Origin: UBA11591 sp040220895
GTDB lineage: Bacteria > Bacteroidota > Bacteroidia > Flavobacteriales_E > Vicingaceae
Length of the DNA: 64,000 nt
NCBI GenBank assembly: GCA_040220895.1
Contig: JAVJVY010000020.1
Coordinates: 248,001 to 312,000 of the forward strand
Reading direction: 5' to 3'
The position numbers and the translations under genes are program-made. Positions 9,025 to 17,086 of the stretch are shown in pieces. The stretch's first letter is position 1, and every line of letters begins with the position of its first letter. The notes beneath the pieces are model-generated. The model did no database searches, was not told the origin of the DNA, and saw only the letters and a program-made list of their open reading frames with translations.

Positions 9025-10152
9025 ATGAGATCAAAAGAGCTTGACCTTGCCGGTCCCGGAATAAGCACATACGAAAAAGTAAAAAGCGTACTGCCGAATA
9101 ATTATGAAGCCCTCCTACCCCCTCTTAAACGCATGGAGGCCTTATACATGATCAAGGAATACATTGAAACGGGCATGGCCAAAGCGCTGAATTTGCAAAT
9201 GGTACAAGTACCATTGATCGTTAGTAAAGACAGCGGTGTCAATGACTACCTAGACAGGGATGGTTCAAGAACACCCATCGATTTTTCTGCTGGACTCGGT
9301 TTAGATAAGCGAATTGAGGCCCAGGTTGTTCAGGCTGCGACTAAATGGAAAAGAATGGCCCTTGCGCAATTCAATTGTGAAATTGGTAGTGGAATCAACA
9401 CCGATATGCGAGCGGTCAGAAAAGATTACTTTCTGGATCATGACCACTCTTCTTATGTCGATCAATGGGATTGGGAAAAACGAATCAATGCCGAAGATCG
9501 CAATTTGAATTACTTAAAAGATAGTGTTACGCGCATTTGGGACGTGATAAAAGGTGCAGGAACCATGATTAGGGAGAAATTTCCCGAATTGAACGACCCG
9601 AAATTTCCTGATTATCCTGAAGAATTGGAATTCTTCCATGCCGAGGAAATACTAAACATGTATCCTGATCTTCCTCGCAAAGAAAGAGAAACCCGGCTAC
9701 TTCAAGACCACCCCGCCGTGTTTATTATTGGCATTGGTTGGGTCTTAAAAGACGGATACCCTCATGAAATGCGCGCCGCCGATTACGACGATTGGATCAC
9801 ACCAACAATCGAAAAGGACGGTGAATTAATGCATGGTTTAAACGGTGATATCCTAGTCTGGAATCCGGTGACAAAAAGACGACATGAGTTAACTTCCATG
9901 GGAATACGGGTAACAAAAGAAAGCCTTCAATCCCAATTGGAAATGACTGATCAACTCGATTTTCTCAAGCTGCCCTACCACCAGGCCATTCTGAACGACG
10001 AAATACCCTTGAGCATAGGCGGTGGTATTGGCCAATCAAGGACTTACATGTACCTACTCAGAACTGCGCATTTAGGGGAAGTTACCGTATCTATCTGGCC
10101 GGAACAACTCAAGAAAATCTGTGCCGAAAAAAACATTTTTGTACTGGAATAG
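9025..10152 (+). CDS. asnA: Aspartate--ammonia ligase (AsnA)
   Basis: A 375-residue cytoplasmic enzyme making asparagine from aspartate, ammonia and ATP. Seen motifs include AATKWKRMALAQF near 106, SSYVDQWDWEKRI near 142, FFHAEEILNMYPDLP near 209, DYDDWITPT near 256, LNGDILVWNP near 275 and the class II aaRS-like end IGGGIGQSRTYMYLLRTAHLGE near 336. It is somewhat longer than the E. coli enzyme (330), mainly through a longer N-terminus and internal loops. ATG is the only start consistent with the family N-terminus. A terminator follows at 10171. The 168 bases upstream hold no gene. Confidence 0.96.
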   Translation: MRSKELDLAGPGISTYEKVKSVLPNNYEALLPPLKRMEALYMIKEYIETGMAKALNLQMVQVPLIVSKDSGVNDYLDRDGSRTPIDFSAGLGLDKRIEAQVVQAATKWKRMALAQFNCEIGSGINTDMRAVRKDYFLDHDHSSYVDQWDWEKRINAEDRNLNYLKDSVTRIWDVIKGAGTMIREKFPELNDPKFPDYPEELEFFHAEEILNMYPDLPRKERETRLLQDHPAVFIIGIGWVLKDGYPHEMRAADYDDWITPTIEKDGELMHGLNGDILVWNPVTKRRHELTSMGIRVTKESLQSQLEMTDQLDFLKLPYHQAILNDEIPLSIGGGIGQSRTYMYLLRTAHLGEVTVSIWPEQLKKICAEKNIFVLE

Positions 10153-10170
10153 TGGTTTTCATGAAATTAC

Positions 10171-10199
10171 AAAAGGCGCTCCTGGGGGCGCCTTTTTTT
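10171..10199 (+). terminator. Rho-independent terminator after asnA
   Basis: Stem AAAGGCGC / GCGCCTTT around a short G-rich loop, then seven T. It starts 18 bases after the asnA stop. Confidence 0.9.
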
Positions 10200-10258
10200 G
10201 TCCCAGGATTCAGGTCTAAAAAAGTATCTTGCAAGCCAAGATAAAAAAAGCCCGAATA

Positions 10259-10957
10259 ATGAGGAATCTATTGATTATAAGCATTTTAATCTTTTCTCTT
10301 TCATCGTGCTCAAGTCATCGCATGATTGGTTTGTGGCAGGTAGATCTCATTGCAGCAGGCAGTTCTCAGGTCGAGCCGCGGTCGAGTTGGATTAAATTCG
10401 ACAAAGATGAATACCAAGAATCGGGTCACGGTTGGCAAAAACACAATACGGGCGCCTGGAAATTGAAACGAAAAAAATTATCCATTAATAACGAGAATGG
10501 ATACCGCGATATATACGACCCATATGAAGTTGTATTCAAAAAAAAGACCATGGAATGGACCAGACGCGAAGATGATCAGCGGGTAAAAATGTTTTTAAGT
10601 AAAATAGAAGAGGTTCCGATGGCAAACAGGGATTACCTCCTTGGAATATGGAATTTAAAAACGGTTTTGAGGGGTGGAGAGGACCGAAGTCGCGAATATA
10701 ACCCGGCATCCAGCGCTTATCTTCACATTAAATGGGATAACCGATTCATCACAGATCGTGGTAAAGAAGGCAGAAAGTCCGGTATTTACCGGGTTGATGG
10801 AAACAGGGATGAGATCGAACTTTACATCAGCGATGTGGAATGCGAATTAGAAACCTGGAATTTTCAATTACAAGGGAATAAACTCATTCTAACCTCTGTC
10901 AAGAAAGAGCCCGAAATTCTCTTGGAGTATGTCCGCACCGACATTTTACCCCAATAA
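10259..10957 (+). CDS. Lipocalin-like lipoprotein of unknown function
   Basis: A 232-residue protein from the ATG that starts MRNLLIISILIFSLSSCSSH; the lipobox LSSC (Cys about 17) marks it as a lipoprotein. An upstream TTG in frame at 10229 is less likely. The mature part reads as two similar beta-rich halves, each starting with a G-x-W motif (IGLWQVDL near 22; LGIWNLKT near 131) and continuing with WKLKRKKLSI or FQLQGNKLILTS strands. Such G-x-W starts are typical of lipocalin-like domains in Bacteroidota lipoproteins. Two tandem domains are therefore inferred. The ligand is unknown. Confidence 0.75.
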   Translation: MRNLLIISILIFSLSSCSSHRMIGLWQVDLIAAGSSQVEPRSSWIKFDKDEYQESGHGWQKHNTGAWKLKRKKLSINNENGYRDIYDPYEVVFKKKTMEWTRREDDQRVKMFLSKIEEVPMANRDYLLGIWNLKTVLRGGEDRSREYNPASSAYLHIKWDNRFITDRGKEGRKSGIYRVDGNRDEIELYISDVECELETWNFQLQGNKLILTSVKKEPEILLEYVRTDILPQ

Positions 10958-10984
10958 AAAATGCGCTCCTAAGGAGCGCATTTC
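10958..10984. terminator. Bidirectional terminator between convergent lipoprotein genes
   Basis: A 12-bp stem, AAATGCGCTCCT / AGGAGCGCATTT, is flanked by A on the left and T on the right. It sits between a plus-strand stop at 10957 and a minus-strand stop at 11009, so it can serve both genes. Confidence 0.85.
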
Positions 10985-11008
10985 AAATAATAACATTTTT
11001 CTTTTAAT

Positions 11009-11179
11009 CTATTTCTTGCGGTTAGTGACGCATTTACCATTAACGCATTTGTAGCCCTCATCACAAACGACACCTTCACAAGGATCACTAGGATCTACAG
11101 GAGGTGGTTTTCTGCAGCTACTCAAACTGAGTGATGCTCCTAAAAGTAAAAGGCCGGAAAACAAAGCTACTTTTTTCAT
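11009..11179 (-). CDS. Small cysteine-rich lipoprotein (56 aa)
   Basis: A short gene read directly from the minus strand: MKKVALFSGLLLLGASLSLS followed by SCRKPPPVDPSDP and a Cys-rich end (CEGVVCDEGYKCVNGKCV). The lipobox LSSC places acylated Cys at residue 22, leaving a mature peptide of 35 residues with four further Cys in the spacing CxxxxCxxxxxxCxxxxC, resembling a minimal EGF-like or toxin-like disulfide knot. ATG start, TAG stop. It lies between the bidirectional terminator and the T9SS thioredoxin gene on the same strand, 76 bases after it. Short Cys-rich lipoproteins of this type are frequent in Bacteroidota; the function is unknown. Confidence 0.75.
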   Translation of the reverse strand: MKKVALFSGLLLLGASLSLSSCRKPPPVDPSDPCEGVVCDEGYKCVNGKCVTNRKK

Positions 11180-11255
11180 CTTAAAATAATTTAACTACGA
11201 ATGTATGAAAAATCTACCTGCATATCAAGGAAAATAATACTGGACAATGAGCTAA

Positions 11256-12122
11256 CTACCTAGAATTCACCACAAACATTCGTTTATGGATTTGTTCATC
11301 AGAATTGACAGACATTAAGTAAAGACCCGGGGCGTAGTGATCAGTTGATAGTTGCATATCTGAGGTATTCGTCAAAATTTCTTTGTGAATTAAACGGCCT
11401 GAGGCGCTATAAATGGAAATCTCAGCTTGAATAATTGGCCCATCAAAATGTACATTAAGTACATCTATTGCAGGATTCGGGTAAAGTGAAAAATCGTCTT
11501 TGGAAGTCACGTCGTCCAAACCAGTCAACGTGGATTTCCATATTGTTCGTGATCCATTAAGGAACATGGCGTCGGTAATGGCCAGGTAGTTCAAAAATCC
11601 GTCTTTTCCTAAATCACCATGGCCGGACCAAACAACCTCACTTTTGCTGACATCTTCCAGGTTTGGTATGATCAATGCGCATTGAACGAAACCACTGCTC
11701 TGAGTAATTGGTCTGATGGATGAAAACCAATATTGATAAAACTTGTTCTCGCCTTGAACCGTATTATTTTCCCATCCTGCGTCGGGATAGGTAATATCCA
11801 ATTGTTTTTTAAATTCCCTGATGCCTTTATTGTCATTGGTCTCTCCTTTAACCACGTTTAATCCCATGACAAAGAGTTCTTCTTTATTGTAATTAGTTTC
11901 TCTGTGAATGCGCTCTAGCCATGGTGCCCATGTAACACAATTAGAGCATTCTACCCACCAAAAATCCAATAAGACAGATTTACCATTTGACAACTGTTCA
12001 TAAAGGTCGAATTCTTCTCCATGAATATTAATTCCGTGAATATTTGAAACCGTATTCTGACTTACAACATATGAATTCGCAAGTAAAATCAGACAGACTA
12101 TATAAAACGCAAAACTTCTCAT
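11256..12122 (-). CDS. Secreted thioredoxin-like protein with T9SS type A sorting domain
   Basis: A 288-residue protein with signal peptide MRSFAFYIVCLILLANSYVVSQ. Residues about 25-195 form a TlpA/AhpC-like thioredoxin fold: SNIHGINIHGEEFDLYEQL, then LLDFWWVECSNCVTWAP with a CxxC-type active site (C-S-N-C). The last 75 residues are a T9SS type A sorting domain (LYPNPAIDVLNVHF, IYSASGRLIHKE, APGLYLMSV). A thiol-oxidoreductase exported by T9SS is a known combination in this phylum. The CSNC pair differs from the CxPC of thioredoxin, so the redox role is uncertain. It is divergent from the cold-shock gene, 156 bases away. Confidence 0.85.
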   Translation of the reverse strand: MRSFAFYIVCLILLANSYVVSQNTVSNIHGINIHGEEFDLYEQLSNGKSVLLDFWWVECSNCVTWAPWLERIHRETNYNKEELFVMGLNVVKGETNDNKGIREFKKQLDITYPDAGWENNTVQGENKFYQYWFSSIRPITQSSGFVQCALIIPNLEDVSKSEVVWSGHGDLGKDGFLNYLAITDAMFLNGSRTIWKSTLTGLDDVTSKDDFSLYPNPAIDVLNVHFDGPIIQAEISIYSASGRLIHKEILTNTSDMQLSTDHYAPGLYLMSVNSDEQIHKRMFVVNSR

Positions 12123-12278
12123 CTTTCAATTTTAACAAAGACGAAATTACCTTCAGGAAGTTGCTTAAACGCATGCCTGATTGATTAAATGAATAATTAC
12201 TTGCCATCAAACTATAAAATAAAACACTTCCTTAAGATATTAAAGACTAACTTCGCCGTTCATTATAATTTATAAATC

Positions 12279-12470
12279 ATGAGTACCGGAACAGTAAAGT
12301 TTTTTAATAATACCAAAGGATTTGGTTTCATCACACCTGATCAAGGTGGTAAAGATGTATTTGTCCACATGAGTGGATTGAAAGATGATATCTCTGAAGG
12401 AGATAAAGTTAGTTTTGATGTTGAAGAAGGTCAAAAAGGTTTAAGCGCCGTGAACGTAAAGATCGCTTAG
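12279..12470 (+). CDS. Cold-shock domain protein (CspA family)
   Basis: A 63-residue single-domain OB-fold protein that binds single-stranded RNA or DNA. RNP1 (KGFGFI, residues 14-19) and RNP2 (VFVHM, about 28-32) are both intact, and the start MSTGTVKFFNNTKGFG is canonical. It acts as an RNA chaperone in the cytoplasm. About 156 bases separate it from the divergent thioredoxin gene, enough for a promoter and a leader of the sort that regulates csp genes, but I cannot predict a thermosensor. A terminator follows at 12497. Confidence 0.95.
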   Translation: MSTGTVKFFNNTKGFGFITPDQGGKDVFVHMSGLKDDISEGDKVSFDVEEGQKGLSAVNVKIA

Positions 12471-12496
12471 TCCTGACTTAAGATATTTTAGAACTG

Positions 12497-12530
12497 AAAA
12501 GCCCTCGTCGTTGACGGGGGCTTTTTTTTT
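12497..12530 (+). terminator. Rho-independent terminator after the csp gene
   Basis: Stem AAAAGCCCTCGTC / GACGGGGGCTTTT with a three-base loop and a long T run, 27 bases after the stop. Confidence 0.92.
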
Positions 12531-12620
12531 GACTTATTATTAAAGATAAACTAATTGCAACTGTCATAACTCCATGATAAACAAGCATCTGAAGCCAACT
12601 TATATGCACCGACTGACCAG

Positions 12621-14120
12621 TCAGTTTATTTCCCTTACACCCTTTATTAGCAGTAGTTGACAGCCATGTATTTCTGCCAGCAACGTTGTTAAATATACCT
12701 CGTGTACATTTTTTAAAACAGCGCTTTCGCAAAACATAATGGTGTCCCCAGCCGCAAATTCCTCTGAATAAAAGTCATTGCTAATAGCATATCCATAAAT
12801 CTCATTGTAGACTTTGGTGTAGAAGTTCAAATGTGCGTTGTAGTGATTATAGCCCTTGAAATAAGCCGTATAACTTTTGATCTCGGGTCTTTCACTGGCT
12901 AGTGTCTTAATGAAATTGCCGTATTGCAGGTCTTCCCTGCCGTCGTGTGGTTTATACACTTCATTTATAACCTTGTAATAAGGAATAAAAAAGACCGAAA
13001 ATGTAAAAAGTGATACGTAAGCCATTTTCCATAACGAGGGAATCGATGTTCTGTCTTGGACTAGGTCATATACGGCATACAGTCCTAATCCTAAAATGAT
13101 TGACATAAAGGGGAATAATTGTGCGTCGTACCACAAGTTCTTCGTACCTGAAGAAATTACCAGAAAAATGGTCAAAAGATGCATCAGGGCAAGAACAAGT
13201 ACTTTCCTCGATCTTGCCGTAGCTCTTTTCCAGGAAATGTAGAAGGCAAATGGGAGTAAGACAATCCAAGGGGTGAACCTCCACTCGTAAAAATTGATCA
13301 AGTAATACCAGAACGATTCGAATTTGTGACTCCCCATTGTCGAGTTATTAGTGTATCTCGGAACAAGTTGTTCATTCCATACCACATCCAAATAACCGGG
13401 ATCGGCAGATTCACGGTAAGCATAGTAAGCAATCACCAAGGTCAACACCGAAAGAATTGAGGCATAGGTCCTCCCCTGCTTCAACATCGGAATCAACTTA
13501 CCTTCATATAAGGTGAACAACAACAATGCGGGTAGCGTTATAAAACCAATGACGCTCTTGGTGAAAACGCTTAAAAACAGAAGCACACTGGTGATGACCA
13601 GAAAATTTACAGCCCGTAGGTCGCTCTTTAAGTAATAATAGTGCGAAATGCCTGCTCCGGTTAAAAGCATGGTTAAAAAGGCATCGTGATCACCTGTGCG
13701 GGCAATGTGCCTGTGTATAACGCCTAAGGAACATACTATAACTAATCCCGCGAAAAAACCAGGAAGTGTTTTTCCCGTTTCCCTCTTTAAGAAAACGATG
13801 ATCATGGCTATGATTCCAAGAATGGAAAAGGGTGAGATCAGGCGGATGGAAAGCTCGTTATACCCAAAGAGTTTCAAGCTCAACGCCTGAAACCAAATGA
13901 AAAATGGAGGGTTAAGGTCTATATGGTCGGGGATTCCGTTGAAATGGCGGATAAAGTAATTTCCGTGCAGAGCCATTTCCAGGGCATTGACGGCATTTCT
14001 TGATTCGTCCCACATGCGTATACTCAATCGGTCTAAATTGAGAAAGAGCGGGAAATACAAGGCCACAAAGAAGACAAGTAATCCAATCCAAAACCAAGGG
14101 TCCTTGGAAACTCGAAGCAT
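12621..14120 (-). CDS. GT39/ArnT-type integral membrane glycosyltransferase
   Basis: A 499-residue polytopic membrane protein. Near residues 30-45 it has MWDESRNAVNALEMALHG, matching the acidic D-E start of periplasmic loop 1 in PMT/ArnT-family enzymes; HIDLNPPFFIWFQAL near 66 and ARTGDHDAFLTMLLTGAG near 139 are further family marks. About ten to twelve hydrophobic helices run to residue 400, followed by a soluble C-terminal domain. Such enzymes transfer sugars from polyprenyl phosphate to lipid A, protein or glycan on the outer face of the inner membrane. The acceptor is unknown. It is divergent from the secreted operon beginning at 14262. Confidence 0.85.
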   Translation of the reverse strand: MLRVSKDPWFWIGLLVFFVALYFPLFLNLDRLSIRMWDESRNAVNALEMALHGNYFIRHFNGIPDHIDLNPPFFIWFQALSLKLFGYNELSIRLISPFSILGIIAMIIVFLKRETGKTLPGFFAGLVIVCSLGVIHRHIARTGDHDAFLTMLLTGAGISHYYYLKSDLRAVNFLVITSVLLFLSVFTKSVIGFITLPALLLFTLYEGKLIPMLKQGRTYASILSVLTLVIAYYAYRESADPGYLDVVWNEQLVPRYTNNSTMGSHKFESFWYYLINFYEWRFTPWIVLLPFAFYISWKRATARSRKVLVLALMHLLTIFLVISSGTKNLWYDAQLFPFMSIILGLGLYAVYDLVQDRTSIPSLWKMAYVSLFTFSVFFIPYYKVINEVYKPHDGREDLQYGNFIKTLASERPEIKSYTAYFKGYNHYNAHLNFYTKVYNEIYGYAISNDFYSEEFAAGDTIMFCESAVLKNVHEVYLTTLLAEIHGCQLLLIKGVREIN

Positions 14121-14261
14121 ATATTCAAAGTTTTAAGTAAATCTATTGTATTTTTCATACTGATTGAAATCCAATATGTTAATTATCAGCATCGCTAAAG
14201 AATCTGCTTTTTCCTTAATTGGCTCATAAATTAAACCGTCAGAATCCATTAAATTAGCCGC

Positions 14262-15605
14262 ATGAGGTCAATCACTATAGTAATATTATCAGTGCTGCTT
14301 ACAGGAGAAGTTTGGGGTCAAATAGATAAAGGAAATAGGGTCTTTGCCTGGCAAATTGATGTGGCCCAGAATGCCGACTACGATTCAGCTTTCTTTTATG
14401 CAAAAGAAATGTGTATGGAATCGACCCACTTGTCCTTTACTTGGTCTGACCTTCAGCCCGACACATCTACATTTGATGCGGTTTTTATGGCCTCATTTCT
14501 CGATGTTTTAGATCTATACTACCCGGCCAATTCAATGCCAATAGAGCTTCAAATGGCAACGATGAATACGGCGGTAAAATCGACTCCGATAGACCTTATT
14601 ACCACCGCTTTTGACAACCCGGCAATGATTCGTCAATTTAAAAGGGCCTTAGATACGGTGTTTGCACATGTTCCGAATTTAGAACTATCCGCCCTGAACA
14701 TTGGAAATGAATCTGATTTGGTCATGGGCACAGATTCAAACGCTTATGCGGCGTACAAGGTTTTTTTAGATTCCGTTATACCGCACGCAAAATCCTTGTA
14801 TTTCGCAATTCATGGAAAAGAGCTTAATGTCGGCACTACCTTTACCCATGGCGGGTTGACCGGACAGTTCCGAAAAAATTTATGCAAGATGGTTAATCAG
14901 GGAAGGGATATTGTGAGCGTGACTTATTACCCCTTAAATCCTGATTTCACCATGATGTTACCCAGTGTGGTGCCTTCCGATTTTTCTGACCTGGTTGCCA
15001 TTTATCCGGATACTTCACAACCAATTTACTTCGTGGAATGCGGGTATTCATCAAGTAGTTTATGCAACAGTTCGGAAGCTCAACAAGCCGACTTTTATTC
15101 CGAAGTATTCAAGGCATGGGACAGCTTAAGGCCTAACATTCCGTACATAAGCGCATTTAAAACCACTGACTGGTCTTTAACCGAGGTTCAAGAGTTGAGC
15201 CAATACTACGGCATTACTGACACGGTATTCCTTGAATACTTAAGAACCCTGGGAGTGAGAACCTGGGATCTGAATGGACGTAACAAACTGGCCTTTGATC
15301 GAATCCAGTGCTTGTTAAAGGAGCGCAATTGGTGCAGTACTGATTGTCCTTTCCTAGGAGTAACCGCACCATTCGAAAGTCCTGAGCTTACTTATTTCCC
15401 CAATCCGGCCGATGACCTCATGTTCATTGAGACTATTTTGCCCATGACTGAATTACGTCTGCTCAATTCTCAGGGGAAAGAAGAAATCCACCTTTCAACA
15501 CCGGCCTCCCCTATTGCGATTTCATCATTGAAGACTGGAGTTTACGTAATGGTGATCACACTTGAAAATGGTCAATCGCAACGTTTCAGGTTTATAAAAA
15601 AGTGA
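14262..15605 (+). CDS. Secreted glycosidase-like TIM-barrel protein with T9SS sorting domain
   Basis: A 447-residue protein with signal peptide MRSITIVILSVLLTGEVWGQ. Residues about 25-355 look like a clan GH-A barrel: STHLSFTWSDLQPD near 53, a putative acid/base Glu in LNIGNESD near 146-153, VSVTYYPLNPD near 224, and a putative nucleophile Glu in IYFVECGYSS near 259. The spacing of the two Glu fits a retaining glycoside hydrolase, but I cannot name a GH family. Residues about 370-447 are a T9SS type A sorting domain (YFPNPADDLMFIE, LKTGVYVMVI). It is the first gene of an operon; its stop overlaps the next start by four bases. Confidence 0.78.
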   Translation: MRSITIVILSVLLTGEVWGQIDKGNRVFAWQIDVAQNADYDSAFFYAKEMCMESTHLSFTWSDLQPDTSTFDAVFMASFLDVLDLYYPANSMPIELQMATMNTAVKSTPIDLITTAFDNPAMIRQFKRALDTVFAHVPNLELSALNIGNESDLVMGTDSNAYAAYKVFLDSVIPHAKSLYFAIHGKELNVGTTFTHGGLTGQFRKNLCKMVNQGRDIVSVTYYPLNPDFTMMLPSVVPSDFSDLVAIYPDTSQPIYFVECGYSSSSLCNSSEAQQADFYSEVFKAWDSLRPNIPYISAFKTTDWSLTEVQELSQYYGITDTVFLEYLRTLGVRTWDLNGRNKLAFDRIQCLLKERNWCSTDCPFLGVTAPFESPELTYFPNPADDLMFIETILPMTELRLLNSQGKEEIHLSTPASPIAISSLKTGVYVMVITLENGQSQRFRFIKK

Positions 15606-17083
15606 GGTTTTCCGGTAAAAATTTAGCTGTAAATTCCCTGCTTTGCTCAATTGGACTGGTCCTAACGGTAAGACTGATGGCTCAGGGCGGTTCAACAGAA
15701 TCGGCAACCGCACGTTATGAAAGCTTAAGCAAAGCCATGGAAAATGGCCTTTTGTTCCTTGAAAAAACACAACGACGGCAAGATAATACCGACCTGACTT
15801 TTAAGGGTGAATGGCCAACGTTTATGTGCCTGCAACGTCCATTTTTTCTATTAGGCAAAAAGAAAAAGGTGCACGATTCCAACTGCTTTTCGGTGGCCTC
15901 GACGCACAATGCATTAGCCCAAATTTACCTGCAGTACCCTGAATACAAAAGCATTCCCCCAATGCTTGAATTGTCTTTTAAAAAGGTCTTGACCTATCGA
16001 AATGAAGACCAATTTAATTTTTGGAATTTACTCGAGCCTTACAGAGATCTGAAAAAAGGGGCAGTTCTTGGCCAGCAGCCCCGGGTGAGGCGACCCACAC
16101 ATTACAAATTAAAATCGCGTTACATCAACAACGCTGCCAATGTCACCGAAGATGCCGACGACACCGGCTTGGCCTACACAGGCATGGCGCTCAGAAAACA
16201 GATCAATGGCCGAGATACATCATTGGAGTTAACCAATATAAATATTGAAAACGTATCCTATATTTTCAATAAGTACCGCGACAAACAACGAGACAACAGG
16301 CACTGGTACAATTACCTGAATGGCAACGACCATGAGACAGGGGCGTTTCTGACATGGCTCAAAGATGAATATCACTTTAAACGCTGGAACATCATTAAAG
16401 TGATCGGACACAATGCCACTTTTTTCCTTCCTTTCAGTGAATGTTACCCACACGCATACGTGCCCTATATACCCTACGGAAGCAACGATCTGGACGGAGT
16501 CGTCAACGCGAACGTGCTCGCTACTTTGGCGCTAAACGACGAATTGAGCTCCGAGGGTGTTGAAGATGCCATCGCTTATTTGAATAAAAAAAGTGAACGA
16601 GAAAAGTATGACCGAGTTGGATTGTATTATCCCAACCGCTATCATTTTCCTTATGCTGTTTCTGAAGCCTATCACAAAGGAATTAAAGATCTTGAGCCAA
16701 GTGCAACGGTCATGACTACATTTATCCTCAAAAATCAAAATTCGGACGGAAGCTGGTCTTCAAGGCGCAGGGTTAATAAAAAAGACGAACTACAGTCAAC
16801 GGTATATGCATTAAACGCACTGATCAATTTTGGTTCATTCGAGAAAAGAAGCACCACTAATGCTATCGAAAAAGCCCTCGATTACATCATGGAACAGGGA
16901 ATTGAAAGTGAACATGGCCTTTATTGGCCCGGAGGGGTGTTTTTTTCAGGGGGCACGGTTATCAGAAATACCCTTGTTTGGAAATCAGATGCTTATACCA
17001 CGGCCATAATTTTAAAAGCCTTTGCAAACTATATGAAGCATTTAGAGTCTAAATACCCTATTTTAGCCTCCGATAAAATCTGA
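15602..17083 (+). CDS. Secreted alpha/alpha-toroid (terpene cyclase/prenyltransferase-like) protein
   Basis: A 493-residue protein starting with GTG at 15602, inside the upstream stop (GTGA overlap). A signal peptide is likely (NSLLCSIGLVLTVRLMAQ, residues 11-28). Repeated helical pairs with DDTGLAYTGMAL and QNSDGSWSS suggest the alpha/alpha toroid shared by squalene cyclases, prenyltransferases and some glycan-active enzymes. Two features stand out: D-A-D-D-T-G at residues 184-189, close to the DxDD(T) acid motif of class II terpene cyclases, and a QW-like QNSDGSW near residue 379. Because it appears exported and sits in an operon with a glycosidase-like gene, terpene cyclisation is uncertain; a glycan or peptide role is equally possible. 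Confidence 0.7.
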   Translation: MRFSGKNLAVNSLLCSIGLVLTVRLMAQGGSTESATARYESLSKAMENGLLFLEKTQRRQDNTDLTFKGEWPTFMCLQRPFFLLGKKKKVHDSNCFSVASTHNALAQIYLQYPEYKSIPPMLELSFKKVLTYRNEDQFNFWNLLEPYRDLKKGAVLGQQPRVRRPTHYKLKSRYINNAANVTEDADDTGLAYTGMALRKQINGRDTSLELTNINIENVSYIFNKYRDKQRDNRHWYNYLNGNDHETGAFLTWLKDEYHFKRWNIIKVIGHNATFFLPFSECYPHAYVPYIPYGSNDLDGVVNANVLATLALNDELSSEGVEDAIAYLNKKSEREKYDRVGLYYPNRYHFPYAVSEAYHKGIKDLEPSATVMTTFILKNQNSDGSWSSRRRVNKKDELQSTVYALNALINFGSFEKRSTTNAIEKALDYIMEQGIESEHGLYWPGGVFFSGGTVIRNTLVWKSDAYTTAIILKAFANYMKHLESKYPILASDKI

Positions 17084-17086
17084 TAA

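Noticed and set aside
12123..12278. RNA thermosensor or riboswitch in the csp leader
   Set aside because: The gap is long enough, but I see no strong stem or recognised motif, so nothing was annotated.
12478..12732. 84-codon minus-strand frame overlapping the end of the GT39 gene
   Set aside because: It covers the csp terminator and an off-frame part of the glycosyltransferase; no coding character.
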